This document shows positions 10,932 through 24,440 of a stretch of DNA of 64,000 bases, piece by piece (position 1 is the stretch's first letter; every line of letters begins with the position of its first letter). Source of the DNA: Cunninghamia lanceolata. Its lineage: Eukaryota > Streptophyta > Pinopsida > Cupressales > Cupressaceae. Both the position numbers and the translations under genes were made by a program. The notes beneath the pieces were generated by a model, which saw nothing but the letters and a program-made list of their open reading frames with translations, ran no database searches and was not told the DNA's origin. The stretch covers positions 12,480,001 to 12,544,000 of the forward strand of contig BSBN01001482.1 of NCBI GenBank assembly GCA_027924645.1, read 5' to 3'.

Positions 10932-13368
10932 TGTTGACCCATTTTCCTTTGTCCAGAGTCAAATAGTTCACCTTGCATATCCCCTAGATATCCTTTGGAA
11001 AATGACCCTACAAGCTTAAATCCTTCATTTCATCATGCTCTGCCTTGCCAAATTTCTCAAAAACATGTCTGGATAATCCTTGCAAAAAACCTAGAAAAAC
11101 CCAGAAATCTTTTACCTTCAAGTGTCTTCCATCATAGGGTTTTTTCTCATTGTCCATACTTAAGCCTTTTTAAACCGTAAGTGACCGGTCCCCTTTTATA
11201 TTTCTTGGTTGTCACGGAGTTTTTACATTTTTGAACTTGAGTCAGTAGGTTTGAAAGTTAGCAAACCTCCCAACTCCATGACATGTCTCAAGGACTTTTC
11301 AAGCCTTTCATCGACAGAGCGGCCTTTGCAAGCCCTTTGTTGTTGGGAGGTCGAGAGTTTCCATAACTTTTGAACTCCCGACTGGTGGTTTGAAAGTTTC
11401 AAAGAAGCCCGACTCAGTGACTTCACCTTTTTCATTGCACAGTTTCTAACGCCTATCCAATAGTGCCACCTGGAGGGTTCTGATTGGTTTTGTGGGGCCC
11501 GAGTGATGTTGGTCCTTTTTCCGTGCGTGGTTCCAACTTGCGACACGTGGCAACATTCTGGCTTATAGAGCTCAAAGGATTAAGATTTTTGTTTGAAGGC
11601 CCCAAAATTGCGACATGTGGAAGGATCAAGGAATGAGATGGTGGGCCCATAGTTTGAAGGATCTAACAATGACATCACCCAGTCTTCCGCAATTTTGTGG
11701 ACACAATAAAAATACATATGTGGAATCGCGGATATAAAAGAAAATGCAAAGTCACATGCATTTCGCCATTCTACTGAGGATAGAGAGTGAACCCATAAAG
11801 GGATATGCAGAATTGTGGAAACAGTTGCAAAGAGCAGATACAAGGTGGAACATTCTTCTTCCGTCATTCCACAGACACAGAGCAAGATGAAGTGCAGAAC
11901 TGTAGAAAATTAGCAAAACATTCCTTTTTCGCCATTCCGCATATGTAGTTAAAGGAAAGAACAGGATGAAGTGCAGAATTGTGGAAAAAACATGCAAAAG
12001 GCAAATACAAGCCCGATGGGGCCGCAGATGGAGATCCAATGGAATGACAACATGTGTCAAAAGGCAAATATACAAAAGATGATTGTATGCATAATTGCAT
12101 ACATTTGCATATATAAAAAGCATATGCAAAAGGGAAATCAAAAGGAAATATGGTAGCCATCGATCTCTTAAAGTACATCTCACCAACAGCTAGAATTTAA
12201 ATCACAATTACCAGGCATCCCAAAGGCGGTAAATGCAAAGCCCGATTATTCAAAGGTTTCAAGTGATGAAAGATGCAGATCAAGGGTTTGGGGACTTAAA
12301 GTGTTGTAAAAGCTTTGTTTAGGAGTTTTGTCTCATCTACCATCAATGCGGATCCAATCTTCTCAGCGACCGACTTGGCATATTGTAGAGGCTAATATTT
12401 CACAGTAATTCGAGTTGGTGAGCTCAATATTCAAAATGAGGGGGATGGCTCAGTTCTTCAATGTGAATGGACTTCTCTGGCTCGCTGACAGATGTCTCTA
12501 CTATCTGTGATGACTTTCAGGCTCTTCTCTTTAATTTTTTGTCCTCCCTTGCTTGTGCGAAACCATTTCTGGGATTACAGACCTACCAGTGGCATGGTCT
12601 CTGTCCTCATCACCGTTCCTCCCTGCCCCTGCATTGATGGTGGCATTTATGTTCTTGGATCCCATCAATCTACTTCAGTATCCTCTGCAAGATCTTGACC
12701 TATATAATGCATTGTAATCTCATTTGTGAAGAGGTTAATTTTGGGCTGTTATGCTGCTAAATTTCTTGTAGTCAGACCTCTTAGTGTAATTGCAGGGTTA
12801 TGGGAATGTGACTCACTGTGCCTAAATCTGGCCTCTGTTGTCTTCCTGTTTACCCACCAATGAGTGTAATTAGCTATATTATGTCTTTTCCTGCTACTGG
12901 TTATTTTGTATTGCAATGGTTTCTAGCCTTCATGATCAATATATGCATGATATCTTACCTCTCTTATGCTCTGATTTCTGTGTTTTACTTTAAGTTATAA
13001 TCTATTTTTTGAGTAAAGTTGGTCTTCTATAGGTTAGACATTCATACTGAAGCCTCAATCAATCCTATAAGTCTGTGTGAACTCCCTTCATGATTTGGAT
13101 CATTGTTGTGTCTCTTCCAAGATCATCATCACTCACTAAATCTAGTGTATCACCCCTTTCATTTTAATTTCCTTCTAACCCTTTTTCCCTGCAAACATTA
13201 GCACTAGATTTAGATAGTTTTCTCTAAGCATTAGGCTTAGAATGAGGAACCAGCCTTCTCTGGAGGTCTGATCTCAGTTTGCAAGGTCCCACACCTTGTG
13301 ATCATTCCCATTGTGTCATTAGAATACTTGGACTCTCTCCAAGCAGGGTGCAATTCTATGTGACAATA
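10932..13368 (+). repeat. 5' LTR of the gag-only element
   Basis: Direct repeat of 15872-18300. It has a TATA-like CCTATATAATGC near 12699 and an internal stretch (about 11690-12010) with degenerate repeats of a GCAGAATTGTGGAAA motif. Hydrophobic minus-strand frames here are not conserved in both copies and are not genes. The final CA has become TA. Confidence 0.88.
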
Positions 13369-13370
13369 AT

Positions 13371-13392
13371 TTCTGGCATGCCCGGTGGGACC
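13371..13392 (+). promoter_or_regulatory. primer binding site, first copy
   Basis: TTCTGGCATGCCCGGTGGGA lies just after the 5' LTR end. An identical copy, including a few flanking bases, occurs at 13494-13515. Confidence 0.6.
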
Positions 13393-13490
13393 TAGTTTGA
13401 AGCTAAGAAGTTTGGTGCTATTCTTAGCTTGTGTAGTCTTGAAAACATCTTGCAAGCACCTGATATATCAAGCTCCACCTTGGTGCCAAC

Positions 13491-13515
13491 AATTTCTGGC
13501 ATGCCCGGTGGGACC
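13491..13515 (+). repeat. second copy of the primer-binding-like motif
   Basis: A 25-nt match to 13368-13392, about 120 bp downstream in the leader, preceded by GGTGCCAACA. It could come from a local duplication or from an LTR-end/leader rearrangement. Confidence 0.7.
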
Positions 13516-13909
13516 AATTTGATGATCCTTATCATCCATTGAAGACTTTTGGTGTACTCTTTAATGTATCTTGCCATTCAGGCAATCTCTCCAACATCAT
13601 GGCGACTCTATTGATCAAACCTGCTAGTGAAAGCAGCCCAAGCACGTAAAATTTCTTCAAGGATCAGGATTCTGGTGGTTTTCCTGGTCTACTCAACTTT
13701 TGGAAGCACCTCAATCACTTGGCGAATCCCTCTCTAGTATGTATCTAGTTTATCTCCAAAGAAAACCTGTTACCCTTGTTTTCAAGGAATGTTTGATACA
13801 TCCCTGCTTTTAAATGCTCTAGTATGTCAAGCGGTTATGAAAGTCATGATTTTTTCTCTCCATCAAGAATAGGCTTCCATATACCTAGCATATTATTCAC
13901 ATCACTGTC

Positions 13910-15616
13910 ATGGCCCAGCAAAGAAATAAACCATTTGTGGCCTTTAATGGTGAAAGCCCTCTTAATCTCTCATAATATAATGACATCCCTATCCCAGCTC
14001 TAAAGGCTATTCCCTTTTTCACTGGTGAAAGTGCTGCTACACCTGATGAGCACATCCAGGACATTGCCAGCATATGCTCAGTTCATAATGTTACTCAAGA
14101 CAATGTCATTGTGAGGCTCCTTGTTGCTTCTTTGAAAGGAAATGCACTACAGTGGTACAGGGGGTTACCTGCAGGATCAATTCAGGAATGGGATGATTTA
14201 GGAACAAGGCTCTGTCAATGTTTTGAAGACAAGAATGACCATTTGTCCCTGATAGAGCAGTTGGCCACCATTAAAAGGGCTCCATATGAATTTATGGTGG
14301 ATTTCAATTGTAGATTTCAAAAGACTTGGTACATAATCCCACCATTGGTAAGACCTTCCCCTAATGTTGCCTTCCTATATTATTTTAGATCCCTGAGTAG
14401 TGATATCACTGTCATGATCCAATCTCTAGGAGGAGATGTGTTACTTGATGCCTATGAGGTAGCCATTAAGGCAGAAAATTATTTGATTTTAGCTGGAAAG
14501 ATTGCTCCTAGGCCTCCAATGCCATTATTTCTAGAAGCCCCAGTCATGCAACCAATTATGGCACCAATTCCTACACTTAATGTGCCATACCAAGTTCCTA
14601 ATCAGCCCTATTCATTCAGTTGCCAGCCTCGTCAGGGGAATGATCAAAGACAAGGTCATCTGAACTGTGTTAGGCCTCTGAACCTCATGAGTTTAGCTGC
14701 TACAAATACACCAAGAAGGCTCATTCCATTTCAGAGCAACTTAGCCCAGGGTAATGAGTGACATCATTCACACAATCCATCAGCGGCCTTGAAACAACAA
14801 ATTGGACATAGCCAGCAGGCTATGGTGGAACAAAGACAAATGCAGGCCAAGTGTGTGTTTTTGAATTTGCAAGTGGATGATGCTGCCCTACTTCATGAGC
14901 TACCTGATTACATTGAAGATGAAGAAGATGAGCAATTGGTTGTGGATATGTAGCAACAAGAGAATGATGAAAATAATGACAAATTGTTGTAGGTTGAAGC
15001 CCGGCCTGACAGTGAATTTCTAGCCCATAAAGAAGAGCATATGAGTAGTCATGTATTAGAAAGTACAGAGGACTTGGAGGAGGCTCATTTTTAGGATGAG
15101 CTTGATGATTTTTTCTCAAACCTGAATAGTAAATCAATGCCTCTAGATGAGGTAAACCATGAGCAGTTTGAGAAGATGAAGGAGGTAGTAATTCCTCTAT
15201 TTGAGATCCAAGAACTAGAATATTCAGATTAACAACAGAAGGTTGCAGGATCAGAGCATAGATATACATGTAGTAGTGATGATTTGTATGTCACTTCAAG
15301 GGGATGCCCAATCAGGCATCTAGCCCAGCTGGAGATACATCAAGAGGAGTCACCACTTGTCATGCTTGCCTCTAAGCATGAAGTCAAGCATCAAAATGAG
15401 TGGGATCAACCCATCTATTCAGCACAAGCCAACAACATCATCAATCAATCTAGGTGGATAGGTGAGTTTATCTCCATGTTGGGGGAGTTGTTTTGTCAAT
15501 TTGTTATATATCCATCCCTCCCTCACCTCTTTTTAACTACCCACATGCATGACAAACATTGTAAATTGTTAAGGAAGGGCAGTTACTTTCAAGAACTAGT
15601 TAATGGCTTTGTTTAA
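13910..15616 (+). pseudogene. gag-like frame of the non-autonomous element
   Basis: One frame of 568 codons from ATG 13910 to TAA 15614-15616, broken by about six in-frame stops (TAA 13973, TGA 14759, then TAG, TAG, TAG and TAA) but, as far as I can follow it, no frameshift. Residues about 40-190 form a Ty3/gypsy Retrotrans_gag core: GNALQWYRGLP, then EWDDLGTRLCQCF and a long helical stretch. A Pro-rich hinge (PRPPMPLFLEAP) follows, then a Gln/Asn-rich part. The last 280 codons are acidic (DYIEDEEDEQ), with no zinc knuckle and no protease DSG/DTG motif. A capsid-type protein with a long acidic tail is the best reading. The tail's role is unknown. Confidence 0.75.
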
Positions 15617-15871
15617 GGTCATCTATGACTGGTTAGTTTAGGATTAGAGTAGGTTTTATTTCAGTTTTAGTTTTCCCTTCAATAAGTACTCTGCACATGC
15701 TGCATTGTCATTAGGAGAATGCAGGCCTCTCCCTTTTTTGTATTTTGGAGGCAGGTTTTAGTGGTCTTGATCTATTGCAGTGCCCCTCTTTTTAGACTCC
15801 ATGCCCAATGGATGCATAAGGCCATTGGTCTAATTGTTTAGCAGGCAAACATCCCTGAGAAGTTGCCAAAA
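15617..15871 (+). other. 3' leader of the gag-only element
   Basis: About 250 bp without coding signal. The purine tract before the 3' LTR is poor (AGTTGCCAAAA), which may be decay. Confidence 0.5.
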
Positions 15872-18300
15872 TGTTGACCCATTTTCCTTTATCCAGAGTC
15901 AAATAGTTCACCTTGCATATCCCCTGGATATCCTTTGGAAAATGACCCTGCAAGCTTAAATCCTTCATTTCCTCATGCTCTACCTTGCCAAATTTCCCAA
16001 ATACATGTCTGGATAATCCTTGCAAAAAAACCCAAAAAAACCCAAAAATATTTTACCTTCATGTGTCTTCCATCATAGGGTTTTTAATCATTTTCCATAC
16101 TCAATCCTTTTTAAACTGTAAGTGACTAGCCCCCTTTTATATTCCTTTGTTGTTGCAGAGTTTTTACTTTTTCAAACTTGAGTCAGCAGGTTCGAAAGTT
16201 AGCAAACCTCCTGACTCCACGACATGTCTCAAGGCCTTTTCAAGCCTTTCATCGATGGAGTGGCCTTTGCAAGCCCTTTGTTGTCAGGAGGTTGAGAGTT
16301 TCCATAACTTTTGAACTCCCGACTGGTGGTTTGAAAGTTTCAAAGAAGCCTGACTCGGCGACTTCACCTTTTTCACTGCACAGTTTCTAATGCCTATCCA
16401 ACAGTGACACCTAGAGGGTTCTAATTGGTTCTGTGGGGTCCGAGTGATGTTGGTCCTTTTTCTATGCATGGTTCCAACTTGTGACACGTGGCAGCATTCT
16501 GACTTGCAGAGCTCAAAGGAAATAGATTTTTATTTGAAGGCCCCAGAATTGCGACACATGGAAGGATCGAGGAATGAGATGCTGGGCCCACAGCTTGAAG
16601 GATCTAACAATGACATCACCTAGTCTTCCACAATTTCGTAGACACAATGAAAATACATATGCGGAATTGTGGATACAAAAGCAAATGCAAAGTCACATGC
16701 ATTCTACCATTCTGCCAAGGATACAGAGTGAACACGTAAAGGGATATGCAGAATTGCAGAAATAGTTGCAAAGAGAAAATACAAGGCAGAACATTCTTCT
16801 TCCACCATTCCATAGACACATAGCAAGATGAAGTGCAGAACTGCAGAAAATCAGCAAAATATTCCTTTTTCACCATTTTGCATATGTAGTTAAATGAAAA
16901 AATAGGATGAAGTGCGGAATTGCAGAAAAAACATGCAAAAGGCAGATACAAGCCCAATGGGGCTGTAGATGGAGATCCAATGGAATGATGACACATGTCA
17001 AAAGGCAGATATACAAAAGATGATCATATGCATAATTGCATACATTTGCATATGCAAAAGGGAAAATCAAAAGGAAATATGGTAGCTGTCGATCTCTTAA
17101 AGCACATCTCACCAACGGCTAGAATTTAAAGCACGATTACTAGGCATCCCAAAGGTGGTAAATGTAGAGCTCGATTATTCAAAGGTTTCAAGTGATGAAA
17201 GATGTAGATCAATGGTTTGGGGACTTAAAGTGTTATAAAAGCTTTGTTTAGGGGTTTTGTCTCATCTGCCATCAATGCAGATCAAATCTTCTCAGTGACC
17301 AACTTGGCGTATTGTAGAGGATAATATTTCACAGTAATTCCAGTTGGTGAGCTCAATATTCAAAATTAAGGGGGATGGCTTAGTTCTTCAATGCGAATGG
17401 ACTTCTCTGGCTCATTGGTAGATTTCTCTACTATCTGTGATGACTTTCAGGCTCCTCTTCAATGTTTTGTCCTCCCTTGCATGTGGGCAACCATTTCTGG
17501 GATTGTAGACTTGCCAGCGACATGGTCTCTGTCCTCATCACCGTTCCTCCCTACCCCTGCATTGATGGTGGCATTAATGTTCTCAGATCCCGTGAATCTA
17601 CTTTAGCATTCTCTGCAAGATCTTGACCTATATAATGCATTGTAACCTCATTTATCAAGAGAGAGAGTAATTTTGGGTTGTTATGCTACCAAATTTCTTG
17701 TAGTCAGACCTCTTAGTGTAATGGCAAGGTTATGGGAATGTGACTCACTGTGCCTGAATTTGGCCTCTGTTGTCTTCCTATTTATCCACCAATGAGTGTA
17801 ATTAGCTATACTGTGTCTTTTCCTGCTACTGGTTATTTTGTATTGTAATGGTTTCTGGCCTTCATGATCAATATATGCATGATATCTTGCCTCTCTTATG
17901 CTCTGATTTCTGTGTTTTACTTGAAGTTATAATCTATTTTGTGAGTAAAGTGACTCCTCTATCAGTTAGAACTTCATATTGAAGCCTCAATCAGTCGTAT
18001 AAGTCTGTGTGAACTCCCTTCATGATTGAGATCATTGTTGTGTCTCTTCCAAGATCATCATTACTCACTAAATCTGGTGTATCACCCCTTTCATTTCAGT
18101 TTCCTTCTAACCTTTTTCCCCTTCAAGCATTAACACTAGATTTAGATAGTTTTCTCTAAGCATTAGGCTTAGAATGAGGAACCAGCCTTCTTTGGAGGTC
18201 TGATCTTAGTTCGCAAGGTCCCACACCTCGATATTATTCCCATTGTATCATTAGAATGCTTGGACTCTCTCCAAGTAGGGTGCAATTCTATGTGACAACA
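15872..18300 (+). repeat. 3' LTR of the gag-only element
   Basis: TGTTGACCC to GTGACAACA, direct repeat of 10932-13368, followed by the target-site duplication GGAAC. Confidence 0.88.
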
Positions 18301-18668
18301 GGAACATTTGATTTGGAGCACCTACAATGAACTTGTGTGCTTAAACCTAGGAACATTTTGTTTGGTGCATTTGCACATCCATGTCAGTAGATCCCAAGAT
18401 AAAACAAAAGTATCCTGTCCCCTCGCCTTTCAAAGGATCTTGGATGTAAGAGAAAATTTTCTATCTTCTTTTATATTTTTAGGAGATCTTGCCTTGGTGG
18501 GAAAATAGGTACTCACCCCAAGGAATGAATTTAAGCAGTGCTTTCAATTTGGTCTGCTATATAAATGGTTTAGGCAAAAGCCAAAGATTTCTTGGTGAAG
18601 TATTCTTATTCTGACAGTTCCCCAGTATCCATACACTTGTGTATGTGATATGTCAACCCCATTCTTTT
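18301..18668 (+). other. gypsy 5' leader, part 2
   Basis: Resumes after the nested element's target-site duplication. No gene seen. It ends at CTTTT, the left flank of the solo LTR. Confidence 0.6.
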
Positions 18669-20045
18669 TGTTGCAAGTATGGGCCTAACCGGTGTTGTCA
18701 TTGATGTCAACATACTTCTGTTGCATTAATGATAAGGATTGGATGAGCTGTGTGTTGAGGATATTGAGAAAATTAGTCCTAATTAGGAACAGAGAAGAAC
18801 AATGAAGACTTTGAGGTAAAGATCCCAGTTAAGATAAAGATCAAAGGATGCGCTTCAAAGGGTTTGTAGATATGTGTCATGAGATGATCTAGTAAAGATT
18901 TCAGAGGTCCACATGAAGATTTGAAGAAGTTATGGCCACTTAAGTAAAACTGGTTCTGGCAGGTGTTCAGAGGTGACAGAGTGATACAGATAGGTCCGGT
19001 CAGATCCGAAAGTGCATTATCCTATTCTGCAATTTTGGTGGAGTGTTTAGGAAGTCCATGTGAAGTGACAACTCAATTGGTTCATGATTTGGAGGTCCAC
19101 AAGCATCTATTCCAATATGATAGTGATGACAAATTGTGTTCTTGAGGTTCCAGATGAAGGAGAGAATGATTTCAGTAGACAGTAGTAGTGTGGATGTTCT
19201 TGGTGATTCAGGCAAGCTTGTGGAGGTCTTTGGATTGTGTCCAGTTCGTGTTGGTGGTCCGCATTAAAGATTGAGCTAGTAAATGAAGAATTACTTCCAG
19301 ATGATGATGTTCTTCCTAAGTCTGGCTGACCAGATGAGTTACACATCCTGCAGATGATCTTGGAGATGTTCTGTGGAGAATGGCGTGTTCCTATTGGAAT
19401 ATTGGAGTCTCAGATCTAGGTGGCCAATAGTGTGTTGATCTGCGTGAAGTCTTTCTATAATTAGTCATGTTGCATTTATATATTTTCTCTGTAACGTATG
19501 CCGACTTGGATGGTTATTCCTAAGTCGATCTCTTGTATAAATAAGGAGTTGTAAAGTTATTTCAAGGGTGTTGTTGTGTGGTGATGAGAGTGTGGTAGAG
19601 AGTAGAGTGAAAGGCAGAGTAGAAGTATTGAGCTTAAATGGAACTAACTCAAGCATGGTGAAGATGCTATTCTCCAGTTCAAGTATGTGATAGTTATTAT
19701 TCTATAGACAGTGTGTCTCTTGAAGGCAGTGAGCCTCTTGTGAGTAGTGTGCTCAGGTAGTGAGCCCTAATTGGCATGTGCCATTTTGTTCTTTCTATTC
19801 TTCTAATAGAGAATACAATCTTGGGTTAATCACCTCGTGGTTTTTCTCTTAACCAGGGTTTCCACGTCAAAATCTTGGTGTCTTGTGTGTTAATGTGTTT
19901 CTACTCTTGATTTAATGCATTATGTTTCCATGATTGATTTATTATTATGCTGCTGAATTACAAAGTGGATTTAACTGTTTAAATGGAAGAAAGTTTTGGA
20001 CAACTGATTCACTCCCCCTCTCAGTTGTCTGCCTGAAATGTAACA
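18669..20045 (+). repeat. copia solo LTR
   Basis: Starts TGTTGCAAGTATGGG and ends with CTCTCAGTTGTCTGCCTG and AAATGTAACA, matching the LTRs at 46867-48112 and 52639-53857 along most of its length. Flanks CTTTT (18664-18668) and CTTTC (20046-20050) look like a target-site duplication with one change. No internal region is attached, so it is the product of LTR-LTR recombination. TATAAATA is at 19536-19543. Confidence 0.85.
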
Positions 20046-22111
20046 CTTTCCTTGCAAAAGGATTGATGTAAGTGGCTGGGATAGTCTCTTAAGTGAGTCA
20101 CTACCACATGAATAAGCATTAAGTCCCCAAATTTCTACTAGACACCTTAAGTTAGAAGCCTACCCTATTGACCTATTGCTGTCTTGTTCAATGCAAGGGT
20201 ACGAGGCCCCTAAGATTACTCACCATAAGGCTCCTTTGAGATGAGATAGAAATCCTTAGCTTAGCATAAGTCACTTGTTGGATTTTTGAGGAGAGGGTGA
20301 TTGGGTCGTCCTTCCAGTCCTGGAGGCCCCTACCTATCCTCTCTTGCAAAGAAAAAAGAATGTACACACCCATCTTAGGCGTGATGATATTTGAGTCGAC
20401 ATAGATTCCAAGTTGTGGGTTAAACAAGTTGCCATTTGCCATTGACCTTAGGTAGACTGAGCATTTTTTTCAAGTGTATTCGATTGTGTCTAGACCCATG
20501 GAAATTTAGCCTTGAGGGGCTATTGAATATACACAACACTTGTACTTCCTATCAAACATTTGGCGATTGTGTTCTCTTGTTTACTTGTTAAGAAATTTCA
20601 TCGACATTATCTGAAACCACTTGAACCATCTAAAAAATCAAAACCATTGAACATTCAATTGAGCCTTCTAAATCAACCATTTGACCTTCAAAGTCCAAAA
20701 GTTGAGCCTAAAAATCCAAAATTTGCCCAAAATTGCCAAATACCTAGATAAAATCTTAGACAATATCTCACTTTGGTGCTATAACCTCTCTGTTTGGTGC
20801 CTAAAAATTCCTTTGTGGTGTCATTTTCTCTGACACCATAAGTCACTGCTTTGGAACCATTTCCTTGATCTTTGATGCCATTTCACTCTATTTTGATGCC
20901 TTATCACAAAAATTTGACACCATCTGGAGCCTAAATCTCACACATGTTTGGTAAATTGTTTTGGAATCCTTAAGTCCTGCCCAGTCATAATCTATGGTCA
21001 CCTTGTCAAAATCCATCAAAAATCCAAATTCACCTTTAACCATCATCCACAACCATTTTTTCCAAATTCATCTACATACTTCCATTTTGACCTTAGAGAA
21101 AAAATCATTTTGACTATTGGCCCCTTCATATCATATCATTAATCAATCAACAAGCCTAACCATAATCCATCTCTTTCATCTCCACATAATCCAACCTAAC
21201 CCTACATTTTGAATTTCACCCTTGGACCTTCAATTTATCCATTCCAAAGTTCATTTCAAATCCAACATTCACCCAACCTTATCCAAATTCTATCCGTCTT
21301 ATCCAAAAAATCAAAATCATCCAAAAATTCAAACATCAATCAACATCCCAAACCAACTTCAAATCAATTTTGTGCAAGAATTAAATCTAGATCTTACCAT
21401 CCTATCCCATTTTTCTTGTTGGTCATTAGTCTATCTCTGAGTAAAATAATCATCCCCTTTTTGCCTAAGGTCATAAGTCTTTCTTAAGTAAAGAAGGACA
21501 TCCTTTTTATAATCCTAAGATCTAGATTTATTCAAGCTCACTTTTGATTTCAACATCCTTTCCAAACATCATCAAAATATTTAATCATCCAAAACACCTA
21601 AGGTTTCCCTTAGTTGATTATCATCTAAAATCCATTTAGCCAAATCATCTAAGGTCTTCCTTGGTTGATTATTATCCAAACCATATTAAGACTACCTTAG
21701 TAAAATCATCATCCCTTTCAAAATCACCCTAAAATCATTCTTGACCTACATCCTTGAAACCATCTTGCTTAATCCATTCCCACTATCCTCTTTGGTCCAA
21801 AATTTGTGAAAATCAAATCATCCATTTATCTTTGAGGTCTTAACCTCTAAAGGTTTCTCATCCATTCATATCATTAATCATCCTTAGGTTTTCAACTTTT
21901 GAGATTTATTCTCTAAAGCCAAAAACCTATATCTTACCATATCATTATCCGTAGGTTTAGAATTTTGAGATTTTATTCTCCTAAGGCTAAATCTTTATTC
22001 TCTTTCACCAAATTTTCATCATCACCTATCCTTGGGTCCAATACTTCAAAATACATTCTCTAGGGTCTCAACCTTCATCTACCCAACTAAATCCACACCC
22101 AAATCCATTGT
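20046..22111 (+). other. gypsy 5' leader, part 3
   Basis: About 2 kb before gag, with no supported reading frame. It contains GGTGCC/ACACCAT motifs at 20770-20935 and a low-complexity part rich in CCAAA, AATCC and ATCATC (20950-22090). The total leader (parts 1-3) is about 3.3 kb, long even for Tat elements. Confidence 0.6.
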
Positions 22112-24425
22112 ATGCCCTTGACAAGGTCCCAAGCTAAGAAAAACAAGGACATTGAACCCTTTAGAATCAACATGGGCATAAGGATGCCCCAAACTGACCA
22201 AAACAATGTCCCCGTAGTCCAACAACTACCAACATTTGACGCCAATGCTATGATAAATCCTTTTCCACCTACCCAAACAACTAACACAACCAATGTGGAT
22301 CAAGATGTCCTAGATTTCACACAAGACACCAATTCCATGGACATACTCGATAGAGTCCTAAAATTGGATCCCGATAGATATATTGAATTCCTCCTTCAAA
22401 ATGGTGCTACCATACCTAATGTCACCACATCATCACAACCATCCACTTCCCATACTATCCTTAACACATCCCTAGCTTCCAATGTCACCACATCAACTAC
22501 AGCAAATGTCTTGATCATGTTGACATCCACCATCACCACATCTACACCGCAAATCGCCCTTCCCATCCCCAACAACACCATGCATGCAAATACTTCCACA
22601 AGTGCAACCCAACTTGATGCTAACACCATAGCTTTCATTACCCAATTATTCTCACAACCACCTTACAACACATCTAACATCCCTAACAACAACCCATGTA
22701 ATAACTCCTCATCCAATTTCACATATGTACAAAATCCAATCTCCCAAGCACCCATCACATCCTCCATCCAAACCACGCAACAAAACCCTAATCAAAACCA
22801 ACAAATTCTGCCCCATGTGCTACAAAAACTCATCATCTACCAACAACACCTTGTCCATCAAAACCAAAATCCACCCAAAATCAAATTCCACCTTTCCTCC
22901 AACAACTAATCCAAAATCAACAAGCCTACATTACACAACCACCACCCACACAAGATTTATCTAGCATTGTGCAAACATTGATCCAAAAGGTTGACGACAT
23001 ACAACATGGAAACAAAAGAAAACAATATTATTTTGAGGATGTTTTCTCATATCCGTTTGATAGAACATTACACATGCCCCCCTTTCCTAAAAATTTTGAA
23101 ACATCAAAATTTGACAAATACAAAGGAAAGGGAGACCCTAGGGAACACCTTAGGGAGTTTTATATAGCTTGCTTAGAAGTCTCATATGATGATACTTATT
23201 TGATGAGACTATTTCCTAGAAGCCTCGGTGGTCAAGCTACCGAATGGTTTGCACATCTTCCCCTCGATATTAAGACATTCCATGAGCTTGTGGAGAAGCT
23301 TGTGAACCATTTCTCCTATATAACTTTGAACATGAAATATCCATGACCGATCTTTGCAACACAAAACAAAAGAGTGGGGAATCCTTCGCTACCTTTTTGC
23401 AAAGATGGAGAGGCTTAGCAAGAAAACTCCCTTAGCCCATCCTCAAAAAACAACTAGTCACTATGTTTGTGACTAACCTTAACCAAGAAATGGGGTTCCA
23501 TTTGCAAATCCAATGTGCATCAACATCTGAGGAGATTATAAACAAAGGAACAACCATCAAAAGAGCCCTTATCGCTAAAGGCTCTATAAAACTTTACAAC
23601 AACGACAACAAGACCAAAAACAACAACAACAAAGTCAACAACAACACCAACACTTCCCACACAAACAACAATGCACAATCCAATGACAAACCTTGATTTT
23701 GGGGTAAAAACAAGAATACCCTCAATGATGGCGTCACTGATGTGAAGGCTGTCTAAAATGTACAAAATCCCATCCCACCAAGTATATCCGTAAACAATAA
23801 TGTCAATGTTCCTAAGGGACTGCTGAGACAAAACAACAAACCTAAGAGGAAATTCACACCTTTAGAGGAGCCCATTGAAAATGTCTTGAATGACCTTGTG
23901 AAGGCAAAATCAATCACATTACCCCCTATTCGGCCTTACAATGAAAATCAATTTAAACCCTCTTGGTTTGATGAGAATGCCTATTGTGAATACCATCATG
24001 TGAAAGGGCATAAGACATCTAACTGCATGAGGTTGAAACATTGTATACAAGACCTTATAGATAGGGGTGACATAACCATCGACGAACCTCCGAGACAATC
24101 ACCCAATGCCAACTTGGCAGCATATAAGGATCCCCTTCTCAACCATAACAAAGGTAAAGCATCCTCTTCCAACCAAACATACAATGTCTTACCACCTCCC
24201 TTTTCTTTCAACTCCATTGTGGGACGAATAGAAGATTCTTCCAACCATGTCAATACTATCACCATTCGAGCTAAAACACCCAATTGCGCCATTACTACTC
24301 TTCATGGCTACATTTCCATCTGCGGAGCCCCTACCAACAATCAACCCTCCACATCCATATCTACCAATCCACCATCCGCTCACAAGTACAATATCTTAGA
24401 TCATCTCAGAAAAACCCCCACGTAA
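22112..24425 (+). pseudogene. gag of the Tat-like gypsy element
   Basis: Starts at ATG 22112 (MPLTRSQAKK) with a long Asn/Thr/Ser/Pro-rich N-terminal half. Near 22870 a shift moves the frame, and from 22969 the capsid core follows: FSYPFDRTLHMPPFPKNFE, then DDTYLMRLFPRSLGGQATEWF and VEKLVNHFSY, typical of Retrotrans_gag. A second shift near 23330 leads to FVTNLNQEMGFHLQ, an Asn run (about 23595-23680), then near 23965 CEYHHVKGHKTSNC. The last has exact CCHC spacing with His for the second Cys. A few stops interrupt (for example 23694 and TAA 24423). The protease follows in the same frame. Confidence 0.8.
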
Positions 24426-24440
24426 ATATCAATACTCGAA

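Larger units (their letters stand above)
10932..18300 (+). mobile_element. nested gag-only LTR retrotransposon (non-autonomous)
   Basis: Two long LTRs (10932-13368, 2437 bp; 15872-18300, 2429 bp) start TGTTGACCCATTTTCC and end GTGACAACA (GTGACAATA in the left copy). A perfect 5-bp target-site duplication GGAAC lies at 10927-10931 and 18301-18305. The 2.5-kb interior has a primer-binding-like site and one long decayed gag-type frame, but no protease, reverse transcriptase or integrase. It inserted into the leader of the gypsy element in the same orientation and must have used another element's enzymes. LTR divergence looks higher than in the copia element at 38.7 kb. Confidence 0.9.

Noticed and set aside
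11752..12186. Overlapping hydrophobic minus-strand frames in the gag-only element's LTR
   Set aside because: The other LTR copy gives differently broken frames (16616-17115), so they are not conserved; likely shadow frames.
14820..15269. 149-codon minus-strand frame
   Set aside because: Complement of the acidic tail of the gag-like frame, which is supported on the plus strand by continuity of frame.
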